Below the pieces are notes generated by a model. It was not told where the DNA came from and searched no databases. It saw nothing but the letters and a program-made list of their open reading frames with translations. Below, piece after piece: positions 35,336-44,589 of a stretch of 64,000 nucleotides of DNA. This stretch comes from Pseudoduganella namucuonensis (lineage in GTDB: Bacteria; Pseudomonadota; Gammaproteobacteria; Burkholderiales; Burkholderiaceae_D). The stretch's first letter is position 1. Every line of letters begins with the position of its first letter. The stretch spans positions 124,001 to 188,000 of the forward strand of contig NZ_FPBO01000008.1 of the NCBI RefSeq assembly GCF_900116645.1. Direction: 5' to 3'. Both the position numbers and the translations under genes were made by a program.

Positions 35336-37918
35336 TCAAAGCGGCGGCACCGTGCTTTCGGCCCTGTGGCGCTCCAGGAAGGCGAGCAGCGCCTTCGACT
35401 GGAAGCCTTGCGCCATCGTCCGCAGGCGTTGCGCGAAAGGCGTATAGGCCGGATCGAGCGCCGCCACGTATTCGGCACGTGCCTTGATCGTGCGCATATT
35501 CCCGATCCGCGCCAATTGCCACAGCGCCTCGATCTCCTGGGCCGGCGGAATGACCAGATCGGCGCATTCCTCGTTGTCCGGGGCCTGTGGTTTCAGCGGC
35601 GCTTGCCTGGTAGTCCAGCGCAAGGAGAGTTGCGCGCCGATCGCGTTGAGCAGAACATCGTGGTCGATCGGCTTGACGAGGAAAGCGTCGACGCCGGCCT
35701 CGCGGCATTTCAATTCGTCCTCGTGGCTGGCGCTGGCGGTCACGGCGATAATCGGAATCCTGCGCCATTCCGGCAACCGGCGTATGCGGCGCGTCGCCTC
35801 GTTGCCGTCCACTTCAGGCATCATGACATCCATCACGATCAGATCGGGCTTGAAGCTGTCGAGCAATGCCAGGCATTCCAGCCCGTTGCCGGCGCTGGCC
35901 ACGACGAAGCCCAGCGCTTGCAGCATCTCCATCAACATCGCGCGATTTTGCGGCACGTCGTCGACGATCAGCAATCTCCTGCGCTCGCCTTCATAGCCAG
36001 TGATGGTCCGCCGCGGCACCGGCTGGATGGCCGGGGCGTCGGTGGCGACCGGCACGGCGAGTTCGAACCAGAACACGCTGCCCTTGTCCGGCTCGCTGAC
36101 GACGCCGATGTCGCCGCCCATCAGGCGCACCAGTTGCTGGCTGATGGCCAGGCCCAGGCCGGTGCCGTCCCGGCGCCGCGCCATGTCGGCCACTTGTTCG
36201 AAGGGGTGGAACAGCTTGCCGAGCTGTTGCGCGCTCATGCCGATACCGCTGTCGGCCACCTCGAAGCGGATCCGCGCGGTGGCTTCGCCGCCCCGGTCGG
36301 CGGCCCCGTCGGCGGGCGGCGCCGACAGTACCCGCAGGGAGACCGCGCCGCGATCGGTGAATTTGACGGCGTTGCCCAGCAGGTTGAGCAGCACCTGGCG
36401 CAAGCGCGTCTCGTCGATCGTCACCGCGGCCGGCAAGTCATCCGCCGGTTCGAAGCTGAACAGCAGGCCCTTCTCCTCGGCCTTGACGCGCATGATGTCG
36501 GCCACCACCCGCAGGAAGCCGTCGAGATGGGCGGCGGTCGGATGCAAGACCATCTTGCCGGCCTCGACCCTTGCCAGGTCCAGGATGTCGTTGATGAGGG
36601 TGAGCAAATGCTGGCTGCTTTCCTGGATGGTGGCCAGGCCGGCGGCCTGCCGCTCGGTCAACTGCTGGCGGTCGCGCTGCAGCAGCTGTGTATAGCCCAT
36701 GATGGCGTTGAGCGGGGTGCGCAATTCGTGACTCATTTGCGCCAAAAAACTGCTGCGCTGGCGCGCCAGTCCCACCGCCTCGGCCAGCGCCGCCTCGCGC
36801 GCCGCTTCGGCCGCCTTGCGGTCGCTGATGTCGCGGGCCACGCCCACCATCCCCAACAGCGTGCCGTCCTCGTCCAGCACCGGGGCCCGGTAGGTCTCCA
36901 TCCAGACCAGGCCGTTCGCGCTTTCGATGGCCTGTTCCACGGTGACGCGTTGGCGCGTCGCGATCACCTCGGTGTCGTTGGTGAGATAGGGGGCGGGCAG
37001 TTCGGGCGGCCACAATTCGTGGTCCGCCTTGCCGACCATTTCGTCGACGCTGCGCCCGCAGGCCGCGGCCTTGGCCTGGTTGACCGTCAGGTAATGGTCG
37101 CCCGTGTCCTTGAGCCAGACCCACAGCGGCAGCGTGTCGATCAGTGTGCGCAGATAGCGGGTTTGCTGGCGCAGCTCGGCGGTGCGGGTTTGCACACTTA
37201 ACAAGCCGAGAATGCCGAATCCGATCCACGCGGACACCAGATACATGAGAAGCGTTGCCTGCGAGATCCATTTTCCACGGAATTGGATCGAGCGCAGCTC
37301 GATTGCGACCAGTTGGCCAGGCGGGATGCTTCCCGTCGAAAGTTCCACGGCCGTCACGTTATCGAACCGGGGGTAGCTCTTGGTCAGCGGCACCTTGCGT
37401 ACGCCTCGCCACCAGTCCGCGGTGCGCAAGACCTGGAATGGAATCGTGAAGGTGGGCCGGCCGGCGGGTTCCATTTCGGCTTCGTTAAACCGCTGCGAGT
37501 TCCAGTCGCCAACGGTGGAAATATCTGGTTCAAAATTCATCAGATGAAGCTTGATATATTGCGGGGATGGCTCGGAATAGCCCATGTTGAACACGATCGT
37601 GTCAAACTGGGAAAGGTCCACCCCTTTACCGGCGACGCCCAACAGGAATTGCAGCTTGCAAAATGGATAGGCGGCGGCCCGACCCAACTCGCAGCGCATG
37701 ATCAGGGCATCACCGGAGCGAACCAGCGAGGCGCGCGAATTACCGTTGTTGTCCTCCCTGTCATCGGTCACCCTGGCGCCGTACGGTTGGCGGGGGGAAA
37801 TCTCGATGATCCGGGTCATGCCGAAATGCTGCCAGATCAATAATGCGGGAGTGAGCACCAATAGAAAAATTATTAAATAATAACTTTTCATCATCGTGCG
37901 GGAGGCCGGCTGAGTCAT
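35336..37918 (-). CDS. membrane hybrid sensor histidine kinase with receiver
   Basis: 860 residues. Membrane segment 1 (about 11-30, YYLIIFLLVLTPALLIWQ), periplasmic domain to about 215, membrane segment 2 (ATLLMYLVSAWIGFGILGLL), PAS (about 250-375; TLIDTLPLWVWLKDTGDHYL), HisKA with FLAQMSHELRTPLNAIMGYT, HATPase_c (VADSGIGMSAQQ, GTGLGLAISQQL), receiver (LLIVDDVPQNRAMLMEML; Asp in DLIVMDVMMPEVDG). The last 75 residues (LVIPPAQEIEALWQLARIGN to SKALLAFLERH) resemble the tail of the giant kinase at 14063 (LVVPPPEEMAVLHQLAMQGN to SKAILELVKQC). The phosphorelay output is not encoded alongside. Divergent from the GGDEF-EAL gene. Confidence 0.92.
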   Translation of the reverse strand: MTQPASRTMMKSYYLIIFLLVLTPALLIWQHFGMTRIIEISPRQPYGARVTDDREDNNGNSRASLVRSGDALIMRCELGRAAAYPFCKLQFLLGVAGKGVDLSQFDTIVFNMGYSEPSPQYIKLHLMNFEPDISTVGDWNSQRFNEAEMEPAGRPTFTIPFQVLRTADWWRGVRKVPLTKSYPRFDNVTAVELSTGSIPPGQLVAIELRSIQFRGKWISQATLLMYLVSAWIGFGILGLLSVQTRTAELRQQTRYLRTLIDTLPLWVWLKDTGDHYLTVNQAKAAACGRSVDEMVGKADHELWPPELPAPYLTNDTEVIATRQRVTVEQAIESANGLVWMETYRAPVLDEDGTLLGMVGVARDISDRKAAEAAREAALAEAVGLARQRSSFLAQMSHELRTPLNAIMGYTQLLQRDRQQLTERQAAGLATIQESSQHLLTLINDILDLARVEAGKMVLHPTAAHLDGFLRVVADIMRVKAEEKGLLFSFEPADDLPAAVTIDETRLRQVLLNLLGNAVKFTDRGAVSLRVLSAPPADGAADRGGEATARIRFEVADSGIGMSAQQLGKLFHPFEQVADMARRRDGTGLGLAISQQLVRLMGGDIGVVSEPDKGSVFWFELAVPVATDAPAIQPVPRRTITGYEGERRRLLIVDDVPQNRAMLMEMLQALGFVVASAGNGLECLALLDSFKPDLIVMDVMMPEVDGNEATRRIRRLPEWRRIPIIAVTASASHEDELKCREAGVDAFLVKPIDHDVLLNAIGAQLSLRWTTRQAPLKPQAPDNEECADLVIPPAQEIEALWQLARIGNMRTIKARAEYVAALDPAYTPFAQRLRTMAQGFQSKALLAFLERHRAESTVPPL

Positions 37919-38223
37919 GTTCAGATCATGGTTTCAAGGGGTGCGGACCCTCGCCCCCGAACACGAAAGCGCCGGCAGGACGTTTTATTCTACTCAAGGG
38001 AGGGGCGCCATGGAAGGTCTATCCCGTGCGGCGCGGCGGAAGTTTGCTGTGCGGTAAGGATTTTCCTACCGAAACCCCGGGATTTGCTGATGTTTTCCTT
38101 GAGAATATTGCGGCAGAGTTCTTTCTTGGAAATTCCTCGCGGCAGCCTGCGTTCGCCGCGCCCAGCCCCGCCAACCTGGCGCCAACGTAAGGAATCGCGT
38201 CGCTCGGTGACATTTGGAGAAGT
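37919..38223. other. 305-nt divergent intergenic region
   Basis: It separates the hybrid kinase and the GGDEF-EAL gene, which point away from each other, so it must hold both promoters. I see no confident -10/-35 pair, repeat or RNA structure, and the short open frames have no ribosome sites. Confidence 0.5.
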
Positions 38224-41200
38224 ATGTATTGGTACGCGCTATTCGCTTTCGCGGCTTTGGTGATCTTCCCAGTGCTATGCGCCTGCTTCATCGTTCGCCT
38301 GGCTCGCTGGATGAACCGGTTTAGAGTCCTGGCGCGCGAAGGCGCGATGTTCCGCGATATGATCGATCTGGTGAGGGATGTTGCGGTTACCGTTCACGAT
38401 ATGGAGGACGGCGGGCGGGTGATCTACGCCAACGATGCCGCGTGCCTGCATTTTGGCGTGAGCCGGGCGACGCTGCTGACTTGGCGGCCTACCAACTGGA
38501 ATCCACATTTCGACGCTTCAGATGTGGAGGCCCTGTATCGGACGTTCAAATCCGGCGACTCGGTGGTTTTTGAGACGGAACACCGGGTCGCGTCGGGAGA
38601 ACTGGTGCCGGTCGAAGTGATGCAGCTCTGTCAGGTACGCGAGGGGGCCCGGATCACTATCGGCTATACGCGCGATATCCGTGCCCGTAAGGCCGAAGAG
38701 GCGCGGCGCCTGGAATACGAGCGGAACCAGAGCGAGTTGGCAGGGCTGGGCCGCCTGTCCCGTTTTATTGGCAATACGCCCGGGTATTTTTATACCGTTG
38801 TCCAACGGCCGGACGGCAGCATTGCCATGCCTTTCGCCAGCCCTGGTATTCACGAGATTTACGGGCTGCGGCCCGAGGACGTGGAGCAAGACGTATCGCG
38901 GCTGGTGGCCACTATCCATCCTGACGATGAGGTGAGAAATTTGGCCGCCATGGCGGAGTCGGCGCGGACCATGTCGCCGTTTCATGTCGAATTCCGGGTC
39001 CATCACCCGGAAAAAGGCGGGCGATGGGTAGAAGCCCGGTCCCAGCCGCAACGGGAGCCGGACGGCAGTGTGCTCTGGCATGGTTTCACCCATGACATCA
39101 CCGAGCGCAAACAAATGGAACTGGCGCTGATCGCCAGCAAACAGGAATTCCACATACTGGCGGAAAACCTGCCTGACTCCATCGTCCGCTACGACCGGAA
39201 CGCGCGCCATATTTATCTCAATCCGTCCGCGTGGCGGGAACTGGCTGTCGGAACGTCGGAGCTGCCAAACGCCGCGCTGGATAAACTGTGGGACACGCCT
39301 TCCGGCGCCTTCTACCGGCGCAAGGTCCAGCAAGTTCTGGACACCTCGTCTCCCGTCGAATTCGAGTTCGTCGCGGATCCGCTCCCGTCGAAGTCCGAAG
39401 CGCGTTATTACCACGTCCATGTTGTTCCTGAGTACAGCCACGACGGTCAATTGATAGGCGCGTTGGGACGGGCGCACGATATTAGCGAGCGCAAGCGAGC
39501 AGAAAAAATGCTGATTCAGCGCGAACGGGAATTCCATTCCTTGGCCGAAAACCTGCCGGACAACCTTGCCCGTTGGGATCGCGAAGGGCGTTATCTCTAT
39601 GTCAATCCAACCCATGAATCGACCTTGCGAGTGCCAGCTGCGCACGTGTTGGGAAAGACCATCGGCGAAGCTTTTCCCGATGGACGTTTTACCCCGGTGG
39701 AACAGGCAATCGCCACGGTGATCGAAACCGGGCAGCCGCAACGGTTCACGCGCCAGCCTGTTCCGCAAGAAGATGGCACCATGCGGCTGCACGAGATCAG
39801 CCTAACGCCGGAATGGAATGCGCACGGCGAAATCATGGCCGTGCTGGCGATCGGTCGCGATATGACCGAGCAATTCCGCCTGCAGACTGCCATCGCCTCC
39901 CGCGAACAGGAGCTGCGCGCCTTGGCGGAATCTTCGCCGGGCATGATGGGCAGCTTCCATCTCCGCCCGGACGGCACGGTTTGCATGCCCTATGTTTCCC
40001 CGAATATTTTGGAGCATTTCGGCTTGCACCCGCAAGATGTCGTCGACGATGCAACTCCCCTGCTGATGAGGAACCATCCCGACGACGCGCGGCGGGTGCA
40101 GGAGTCGATCGCCGAATCGGCCCGCACGATGCTTCCATGGCGCGAGGAGTACCGGATCTTGCATCCGACACTGGGGGAGCGCTGGATGGAAAGCCATACC
40201 AAACCGCAGCGGCACCCGGATGGCGGTATTGTCTGGCATGGATATGTTTGCGACATCACCGAGCGCAAGCGCATGGAAGAACTGCTGCGCAAGCGTGCGC
40301 GAGAGTTCCGTGCATTGGTGGAAAACTCGCCCGATACCATCGCCCGCTACGATCGGGACTGCCGCCGCGTGTATGCCAACCCGCGGATGGTGGCCGACAT
40401 GGGCGGGGATATGGTACGGATTCTTGGAACGACCCCAGCGCAATTTCCGGGCGGCGCATCGGCGCTGGAATACGAGAACATATTGCGCCAGGTGTGCGAA
40501 CGAGGCGAGGAACGGAACTTTGAATTGCGTTGGAAGACAGGCGACGCGGAGGTCTGCACGCAGGTCCGCATGACCCCGGAATTCGATGGCGCCGGCGAGG
40601 TCGCGCATGTGCTGGCGGTGGGCCGCGACATCACGGAAATCGACCAATACCGTAAGCAAATCCATCACCAGGCATTTTCCGATGCTCTGACTGGTCTGCC
40701 CAACCGGATGCTCTTATCGGACCGCATCCACCAAGCCATCGCCGATGCCGCATATCATGGACATCAGTTCGGTCTGATGATGCTCGATCTGGACAACTTC
40801 AAGGAAATCAATGACACCATGGGGCATGGTGTCGGCGACGAGTTGCTACGCACGGCGGCCAAACGCCTGCTCGCTTGCGTGCGTTCCTACGACACCGTGG
40901 CCCGACTGGGCGGCGATGAATTCTCAGTGTTGCTTCCCAATATGCGCAGGGGCGATGATCTGGCGACGATCGCGGGAAAGATCCTGCATGAACTGGCTGA
41001 GCCATTCGTGCTGGACGGACAGGAATTGTTTGTCACGTGCAGCATCGGCATCGCGCTCTACCCGGCCGATAGCACCGAGATCGACGCGCTATACAAGTAT
41101 GCCGATTCGGCCATGTACCATGCCAAGAAAATGGGGCGCAACAATTTCCAATTCTACGAGCCCGAATTCACTGTGCGCTCGCAAGAGCGGATGGAGGTCG

Positions 41201-41994
41201 AAACCGCGTTGCGCAAAGCGCAGGAGAAAGGCGAATTGGTGCTGTATTACCAACCGCAGATCGAGTTGCAGACCGGGCGCCTGGTCAGTGCGGAAGCGTT
41301 GCTGCGCTGGCAGCGTCCCGGACATGGCATGGTGGCGCCGGATCGGTTTATTCCGATAGCCGAGGCGTCGGGGATGATCCTGGGTATCGGCGAGTGGGTA
41401 TTGTTGAGCGCTTGCCAGGATGCGGTGTGCTGGAATCGAGGACGGGCGACCCCTGTCAGGGTCGCGGTGAATTTATCCACCCGCCAGTTCATTCGCAACG
41501 ACCTGGTCGGCGCGGTGCGCCGCGTCTTGGCCGAAACCGGATGTAGCCCCGCATGGCTGGAACTGGAAATCACCGAGAGCCTGCTGCTGGAAGACAGCAC
41601 CGAGGTGGCGGCCATGCTGGCGGCCTTGCACGAGATTGGACTGTCCATCTCGATTGACGATTTCGGCACCGGCTATTCGGCGCTGAGCTATTTGAGTCGT
41701 TTTCCCGTCAGCCAGATCAAGATCGATCGTTCGTTTGTCAGCGAGATTCCGGCACAGCGGAACAAGTGCGAACTGGTGAAAGCCATGTTGTCGATCGCAT
41801 CGGCATTGCACCTCGAAACCGTGGCCGAGGGCGTGGAGACGATCGAACAGGCGGAGTACCTGACGGCGCATGGTTGTCGGCTGGCGCAGGGCTATCTGTT
41901 CGGCAGGCCAATGCGGCTGGCCGAGTTCGAAGCCATCGTGGCTGCTGGCCTTCCGGCGCAAGGGCAGGCGACCAGGGCAATCGCGCTATGTTGA
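38224..41994 (+). CDS. multi-PAS GGDEF-EAL cyclic-di-GMP protein
   Basis: 1256 residues. One N-terminal membrane segment (WYALFAFAALVIFPVLCACF), then about five PAS/PAC units between 45 and 810; units 2 and 4 are near duplicates (IHPDDEVRNLAAMAESARTM and NHPDDARRVQESIAESARTM; each closes with WHGF/WHGY-THDITERK-like PAC ends). GGDEF domain: FSDALTGLPNRMLLSDRIHQ and RLGGDEFSVLLPN, catalytically intact. EAL domain: SAEALLRWQRPGHGMVAPD, ELEITESLL, IDDFGTGYSALSYLSRFPVS and IKIDRSFV, also complete. It could both make and degrade c-di-GMP; in such proteins one activity usually dominates. It is encoded divergently from a hybrid kinase. Confidence 0.95.
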   Translation: MYWYALFAFAALVIFPVLCACFIVRLARWMNRFRVLAREGAMFRDMIDLVRDVAVTVHDMEDGGRVIYANDAACLHFGVSRATLLTWRPTNWNPHFDASDVEALYRTFKSGDSVVFETEHRVASGELVPVEVMQLCQVREGARITIGYTRDIRARKAEEARRLEYERNQSELAGLGRLSRFIGNTPGYFYTVVQRPDGSIAMPFASPGIHEIYGLRPEDVEQDVSRLVATIHPDDEVRNLAAMAESARTMSPFHVEFRVHHPEKGGRWVEARSQPQREPDGSVLWHGFTHDITERKQMELALIASKQEFHILAENLPDSIVRYDRNARHIYLNPSAWRELAVGTSELPNAALDKLWDTPSGAFYRRKVQQVLDTSSPVEFEFVADPLPSKSEARYYHVHVVPEYSHDGQLIGALGRAHDISERKRAEKMLIQREREFHSLAENLPDNLARWDREGRYLYVNPTHESTLRVPAAHVLGKTIGEAFPDGRFTPVEQAIATVIETGQPQRFTRQPVPQEDGTMRLHEISLTPEWNAHGEIMAVLAIGRDMTEQFRLQTAIASREQELRALAESSPGMMGSFHLRPDGTVCMPYVSPNILEHFGLHPQDVVDDATPLLMRNHPDDARRVQESIAESARTMLPWREEYRILHPTLGERWMESHTKPQRHPDGGIVWHGYVCDITERKRMEELLRKRAREFRALVENSPDTIARYDRDCRRVYANPRMVADMGGDMVRILGTTPAQFPGGASALEYENILRQVCERGEERNFELRWKTGDAEVCTQVRMTPEFDGAGEVAHVLAVGRDITEIDQYRKQIHHQAFSDALTGLPNRMLLSDRIHQAIADAAYHGHQFGLMMLDLDNFKEINDTMGHGVGDELLRTAAKRLLACVRSYDTVARLGGDEFSVLLPNMRRGDDLATIAGKILHELAEPFVLDGQELFVTCSIGIALYPADSTEIDALYKYADSAMYHAKKMGRNNFQFYEPEFTVRSQERMEVETALRKAQEKGELVLYYQPQIELQTGRLVSAEALLRWQRPGHGMVAPDRFIPIAEASGMILGIGEWVLLSACQDAVCWNRGRATPVRVAVNLSTRQFIRNDLVGAVRRVLAETGCSPAWLELEITESLLLEDSTEVAAMLAALHEIGLSISIDDFGTGYSALSYLSRFPVSQIKIDRSFVSEIPAQRNKCELVKAMLSIASALHLETVAEGVETIEQAEYLTAHGCRLAQGYLFGRPMRLAEFEAIVAAGLPAQGQATRAIALC

Positions 41995-42161
41995 CCCAGT
42001 ACCGGCTGGCTTTTCTTGATCGCAACGCCTGCGACCTGTTCAACAAGGCCCTGAAGCGAGCGCTGAAAGGGGAACTATATGCATCACTCGCCAAACGCTG
42101 TCACCTTCCTTCGATCAACGGGCATCCCGACTTCAAACCCAAATCGCCCAACCGAGGATAG
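41988..42161 (+). CDS. possible small overlapping ORF (57 aa)
   Basis: ATG 41988 overlaps the GGDEF-EAL stop (ATGTTGA), an arrangement typical of translational coupling. The product is polar and Lys/Leu-rich (FLDRNACDLFNKALKRALKG, then ELYASLAKRCHLPSINGHPD). No family recognised. It overlaps the proposed start of the next gene by 83 nt in another frame, so either this ORF or the upstream start of the next gene is probably spurious. Confidence 0.25.
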   Translation: MLTQYRLAFLDRNACDLFNKALKRALKGELYASLAKRCHLPSINGHPDFKPKSPNRG

Positions 42162-43185
42162 GGATACGCCAGGACGCCTGAACCGCGACGATGGGGGCGG
42201 TCCGGCCAGGACCATGACCAAGCGCAGGATCAACGATATCCTGGAGTTGATCAGGGAATTCCAGGCCCGCCATGACGGGAAATTCCCCACCATAAGGTCG
42301 CCATTTCCACGGGCCGGCGGTAGCTGGAACGCCATTGATGGCGCGCTGCGCAGGGACGCCATCGTTCAATGTCCGCACTTCGTGCAGTTGAAGGCGGCGC
42401 TGCGGCGGCGTGGCCTGACGCCGACTCTGGCGCGCCTGGACCCGTCGTACACCGCCCCGCGCACACGGAGACGCCACTTGGCGGACATTCTTCACATGGT
42501 CAAGCAGTCCAGCGAACAGCACGGCGGCAGGTTCCCGCTGAGGACCGACCCGTTCGAGGTGCGCGGATACGAGGACACCTGGATTGCGATCGACAGTGCC
42601 CTGGCGGATGGCGCCATTGGCGAATGTCCGCTCTGGATAGCGCATCGCGGCAAGATGGCGCAGCTTGGCGTCATGCCGTCGCTGGCGTCGCTGAATCCGC
42701 GTTACCAGCCTGTCCGGCGTCAGCGGCGCTCGATCGCGTCGATCAAGGCGGCGATCGTCGTCCATATGACGGAGAACGCGGGCAGGACACCGAGTCAGCG
42801 CGCGCGCTTTCCCGCCGGTGCGAAGCACGATTCATGGAAAGCGATCTGCAAAGCCCTACGCTCGGGTACCATCGAGCATGATACGGACTGGACCGAGCTC
42901 CTCGCGCGGCTCGAACTGTCGACGCAAAAGCCATCCTTGTTCACGCTCATAGACCGCTATCGCAGTGAGTTGCAAGACGCGTTCGCGCTGGCCCATCCCG
43001 CCGAGCCCGGGGCCCGCCCGGTTCCATGCGCTCCGTTGAGACCGGCCCGCGTTGAAAAAAAACCGGCGCAATTTGCGGCGCTCGTCGCGCAGCTGTTCTG
43101 CTCACCTGTCGCGGCAGGCGCGGATGCCGATAACGATTCCAGCAATCACAGCCTGGCCAGGACATTGACGCGTTCCAAGCGGTGA
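42079..43185 (+). CDS. uncharacterised protein with three ~75-residue repeats
   Basis: 368 residues from ATG 42079 (AAAGGGGA 6 nt upstream); ATG 42214 (MTKRRINDILELIREFQ) is an alternative that removes a featureless leader. The body has three tandem degenerate repeats: INDILELIREFQARHDGKFP ... SWNAIDGALRRDAI; LADILHMVKQSSEQHGGRFP ... TWIAIDSALADGAIGECPLW; IASIKAAIVVHMTENAGRTP ... SWKAICKALRSGTI. The first two also share a tail (LTPTLARLDPSY, VMPSLASLNPRY). The pattern of a helix, a G-x-x-P turn, then W-x-A-I-x-x-A-L-x-x-G-x-I suggests a compact helical, possibly nucleic-acid-binding unit. The protein is basic. No family recognised and no function assigned. Confidence 0.7.
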   Translation: MHHSPNAVTFLRSTGIPTSNPNRPTEDRDTPGRLNRDDGGGPARTMTKRRINDILELIREFQARHDGKFPTIRSPFPRAGGSWNAIDGALRRDAIVQCPHFVQLKAALRRRGLTPTLARLDPSYTAPRTRRRHLADILHMVKQSSEQHGGRFPLRTDPFEVRGYEDTWIAIDSALADGAIGECPLWIAHRGKMAQLGVMPSLASLNPRYQPVRRQRRSIASIKAAIVVHMTENAGRTPSQRARFPAGAKHDSWKAICKALRSGTIEHDTDWTELLARLELSTQKPSLFTLIDRYRSELQDAFALAHPAEPGARPVPCAPLRPARVEKKPAQFAALVAQLFCSPVAAGADADNDSSNHSLARTLTRSKR

Positions 43186-43398
43186 TAGACAACGGGGGCG
43201 GCTCGCGGCGGGCAGGCATTTTGTTTGGTTCTGCCGCGTTGTTGATGAGACGGACCGCCAGCGGCGATTGGGAAGAGTTTTGACGCAGCCTCTCGCGTAA
43301 GGATGCAAACCGGAGGCAAGAGTCTCCGGTCCGTATGCTTTCGTTTTGAGTACCGGAAATAGGCCGGAGCCGAGGACTGAGAAAGCCCAGAAACGACA

Positions 43399-43511
43399 AC
43401 GCCAACCTGCATGGGTTGGCGTCTTGTCGAGGAATTCTTGGTGGCCGGGGCGGAATCGAACCACCGACACAAGGATTTTCAATCCTCTCTACAGACTTGG
43501 CTGCCAGCGCC
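43399..43511 (-). pseudogene. decayed tRNA-Phe copy with its terminator hairpin
   Basis: Minus strand from about 43511: CTGGCAGCCAAGTCTGTAG, AGAGGATTGAAAATCCTTGT, GTCGGTGGTTCGATTCCGCC, CCGGCCACCA, then GAATTCCTCGACAAGACGCC and a hairpin. The anticodon stem-loop (GAA), variable loop and T-arm equal those of tRNA-Phe at 47444-47519. The D-arm is altered, three bases before the anticodon stem are missing, and one C of the acceptor 3' strand is lost, so it should not fold normally. The T-run of the terminator is also gone. Similarity to the intact locus continues about 60-70 nt further down. It lies in the 498-nt gap 43186-43683, which otherwise holds nothing I can name. Confidence 0.8.
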
Positions 43512-43683
43512 GGCGCCAAACTCTAGCGTGTTTCCGGGTGGTCTCGATCTCGCCCCGCCGGCTGCAACAACAGCCGGCCCATGCCGGCACTGGTGCGGTG
43601 CTGTTCGGCTCGGACCGACTGGCGTTGAGGCCGGATGGAAAGCTCCTGGCCTTTGTGCTTGGGCGCGTACCGAAGGCGAGACC

Positions 43684-44487
43684 TTATTCGCCCTTGGTGC
43701 CGCCGCCGTCGCCGGAGACACCGCCGGAGCCGCTGCCCTGGGCGGAGCCGTTTGCTTCGAGTTGCGGCTTGATTTTCAACGAGCGGGCGGCAGAGGCGAT
43801 CTGCCTGGAATTGCCGATGGCGCCCATCTGGCCGACGGCGCTTTTGGCATTTGCGCCGCTTGCCTGAGCAAAGGTGCGTGTGGTTTCAGCCTGAGTTTGT
43901 ACACCTTGACGCACTGGCTGCGCGGTACCGCGGGCACCTTGAGCGACGCTGTCGACTGCGCGCGCGCCACCGCCCATGCCCGGATCCAGGGCCGCGTTGC
44001 CGCCGCCTGAACCGTCGGCGTTGGCTGCGGCACCGGTGCGGCCATCCAACAAGCCGCCGAGACCTTTACCTTGCGCGGTCGCCGCTGGCGCCGGTGCCGC
44101 CGCGCCTGGTGTGGCTGGCATCGCCGCCGATGGCGCAGCGCCATTCGTCGAAGGCAGCGTTGGCGCGGCGGGCGCGACGCTCGATAGGCCGCCCGGCAAA
44201 CCGGCCGAACCGCTGCCGTTGGCGTCACCGTTGGCGTTGGCCGATTTGCGCAGGCTGTCGCCGCGGGAAATATCGGCGGCCGAAGCGGCGCTTCCCAGCA
44301 TGGAGCCGCGCCCGGCCATCTGGGCGGCATTACCCAGGCTGCCCATGCCGCCGAAGCCACCGGCACCACTGCCGCCGATCATGCCGCCGATGGCGCCTCC
44401 GCCGCCGAGCAATTGGGCGTGGGCCGACAACGCCAGACCGAGGGTTGCGACAATGGTAAGTTGCTTAACGATGTGGACGGTTTTCAT
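43684..44487 (-). CDS. exported Gly/Ala-rich protein of the sigma-factor module
   Basis: 267 residues from ATG 44487 (AAGGAGAA upstream). Signal peptide (VKQLTIVATLGLALSAHAQ), then a low-complexity Gly/Met/Ala region (LLGGGGAIGGMIGGSGAGGF), a Pro/Ala-rich centre, a helical segment with SVAQGARGTAQPVRQGVQTQ, and a Gly/Ser tail. No enzyme motif and no membrane anchor after the signal peptide. It may be a surface or matrix component and possibly a substrate of the neighbouring S8 protease; that is inference. It shares a 13-nt upstream motif with the protease gene. Confidence 0.75.
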   Translation of the reverse strand: MKTVHIVKQLTIVATLGLALSAHAQLLGGGGAIGGMIGGSGAGGFGGMGSLGNAAQMAGRGSMLGSAASAADISRGDSLRKSANANGDANGSGSAGLPGGLSSVAPAAPTLPSTNGAAPSAAMPATPGAAAPAPAATAQGKGLGGLLDGRTGAAANADGSGGGNAALDPGMGGGARAVDSVAQGARGTAQPVRQGVQTQAETTRTFAQASGANAKSAVGQMGAIGNSRQIASAARSLKIKPQLEANGSAQGSGSGGVSGDGGGTKGE

Positions 44488-44533
44488 GGCAATTCTCCTT
44501 GTTGGGACTACGGACAATCCGCAGTTGTTACAA

Positions 44534-44546
44534 GGAAAACGTTTGG
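44534..44546 (-). promoter_or_regulatory. shared promoter-type motif (copy 1)
   Basis: Minus strand CCAAACGTTTTCC, 47-59 nt before the start of the Gly/Ala-rich gene. The protease gene has CCAGACGTTTACC at 38-50 nt before its start (two mismatches). Matching position and orientation suggest the -35-type element of a promoter used by the ECF sigma factor encoded nearby. Confidence 0.4.
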
Positions 44547-44589
44547 GCACCGGCATTTAATCCCGGGATCGCAAAAATATTTTTTCAAA

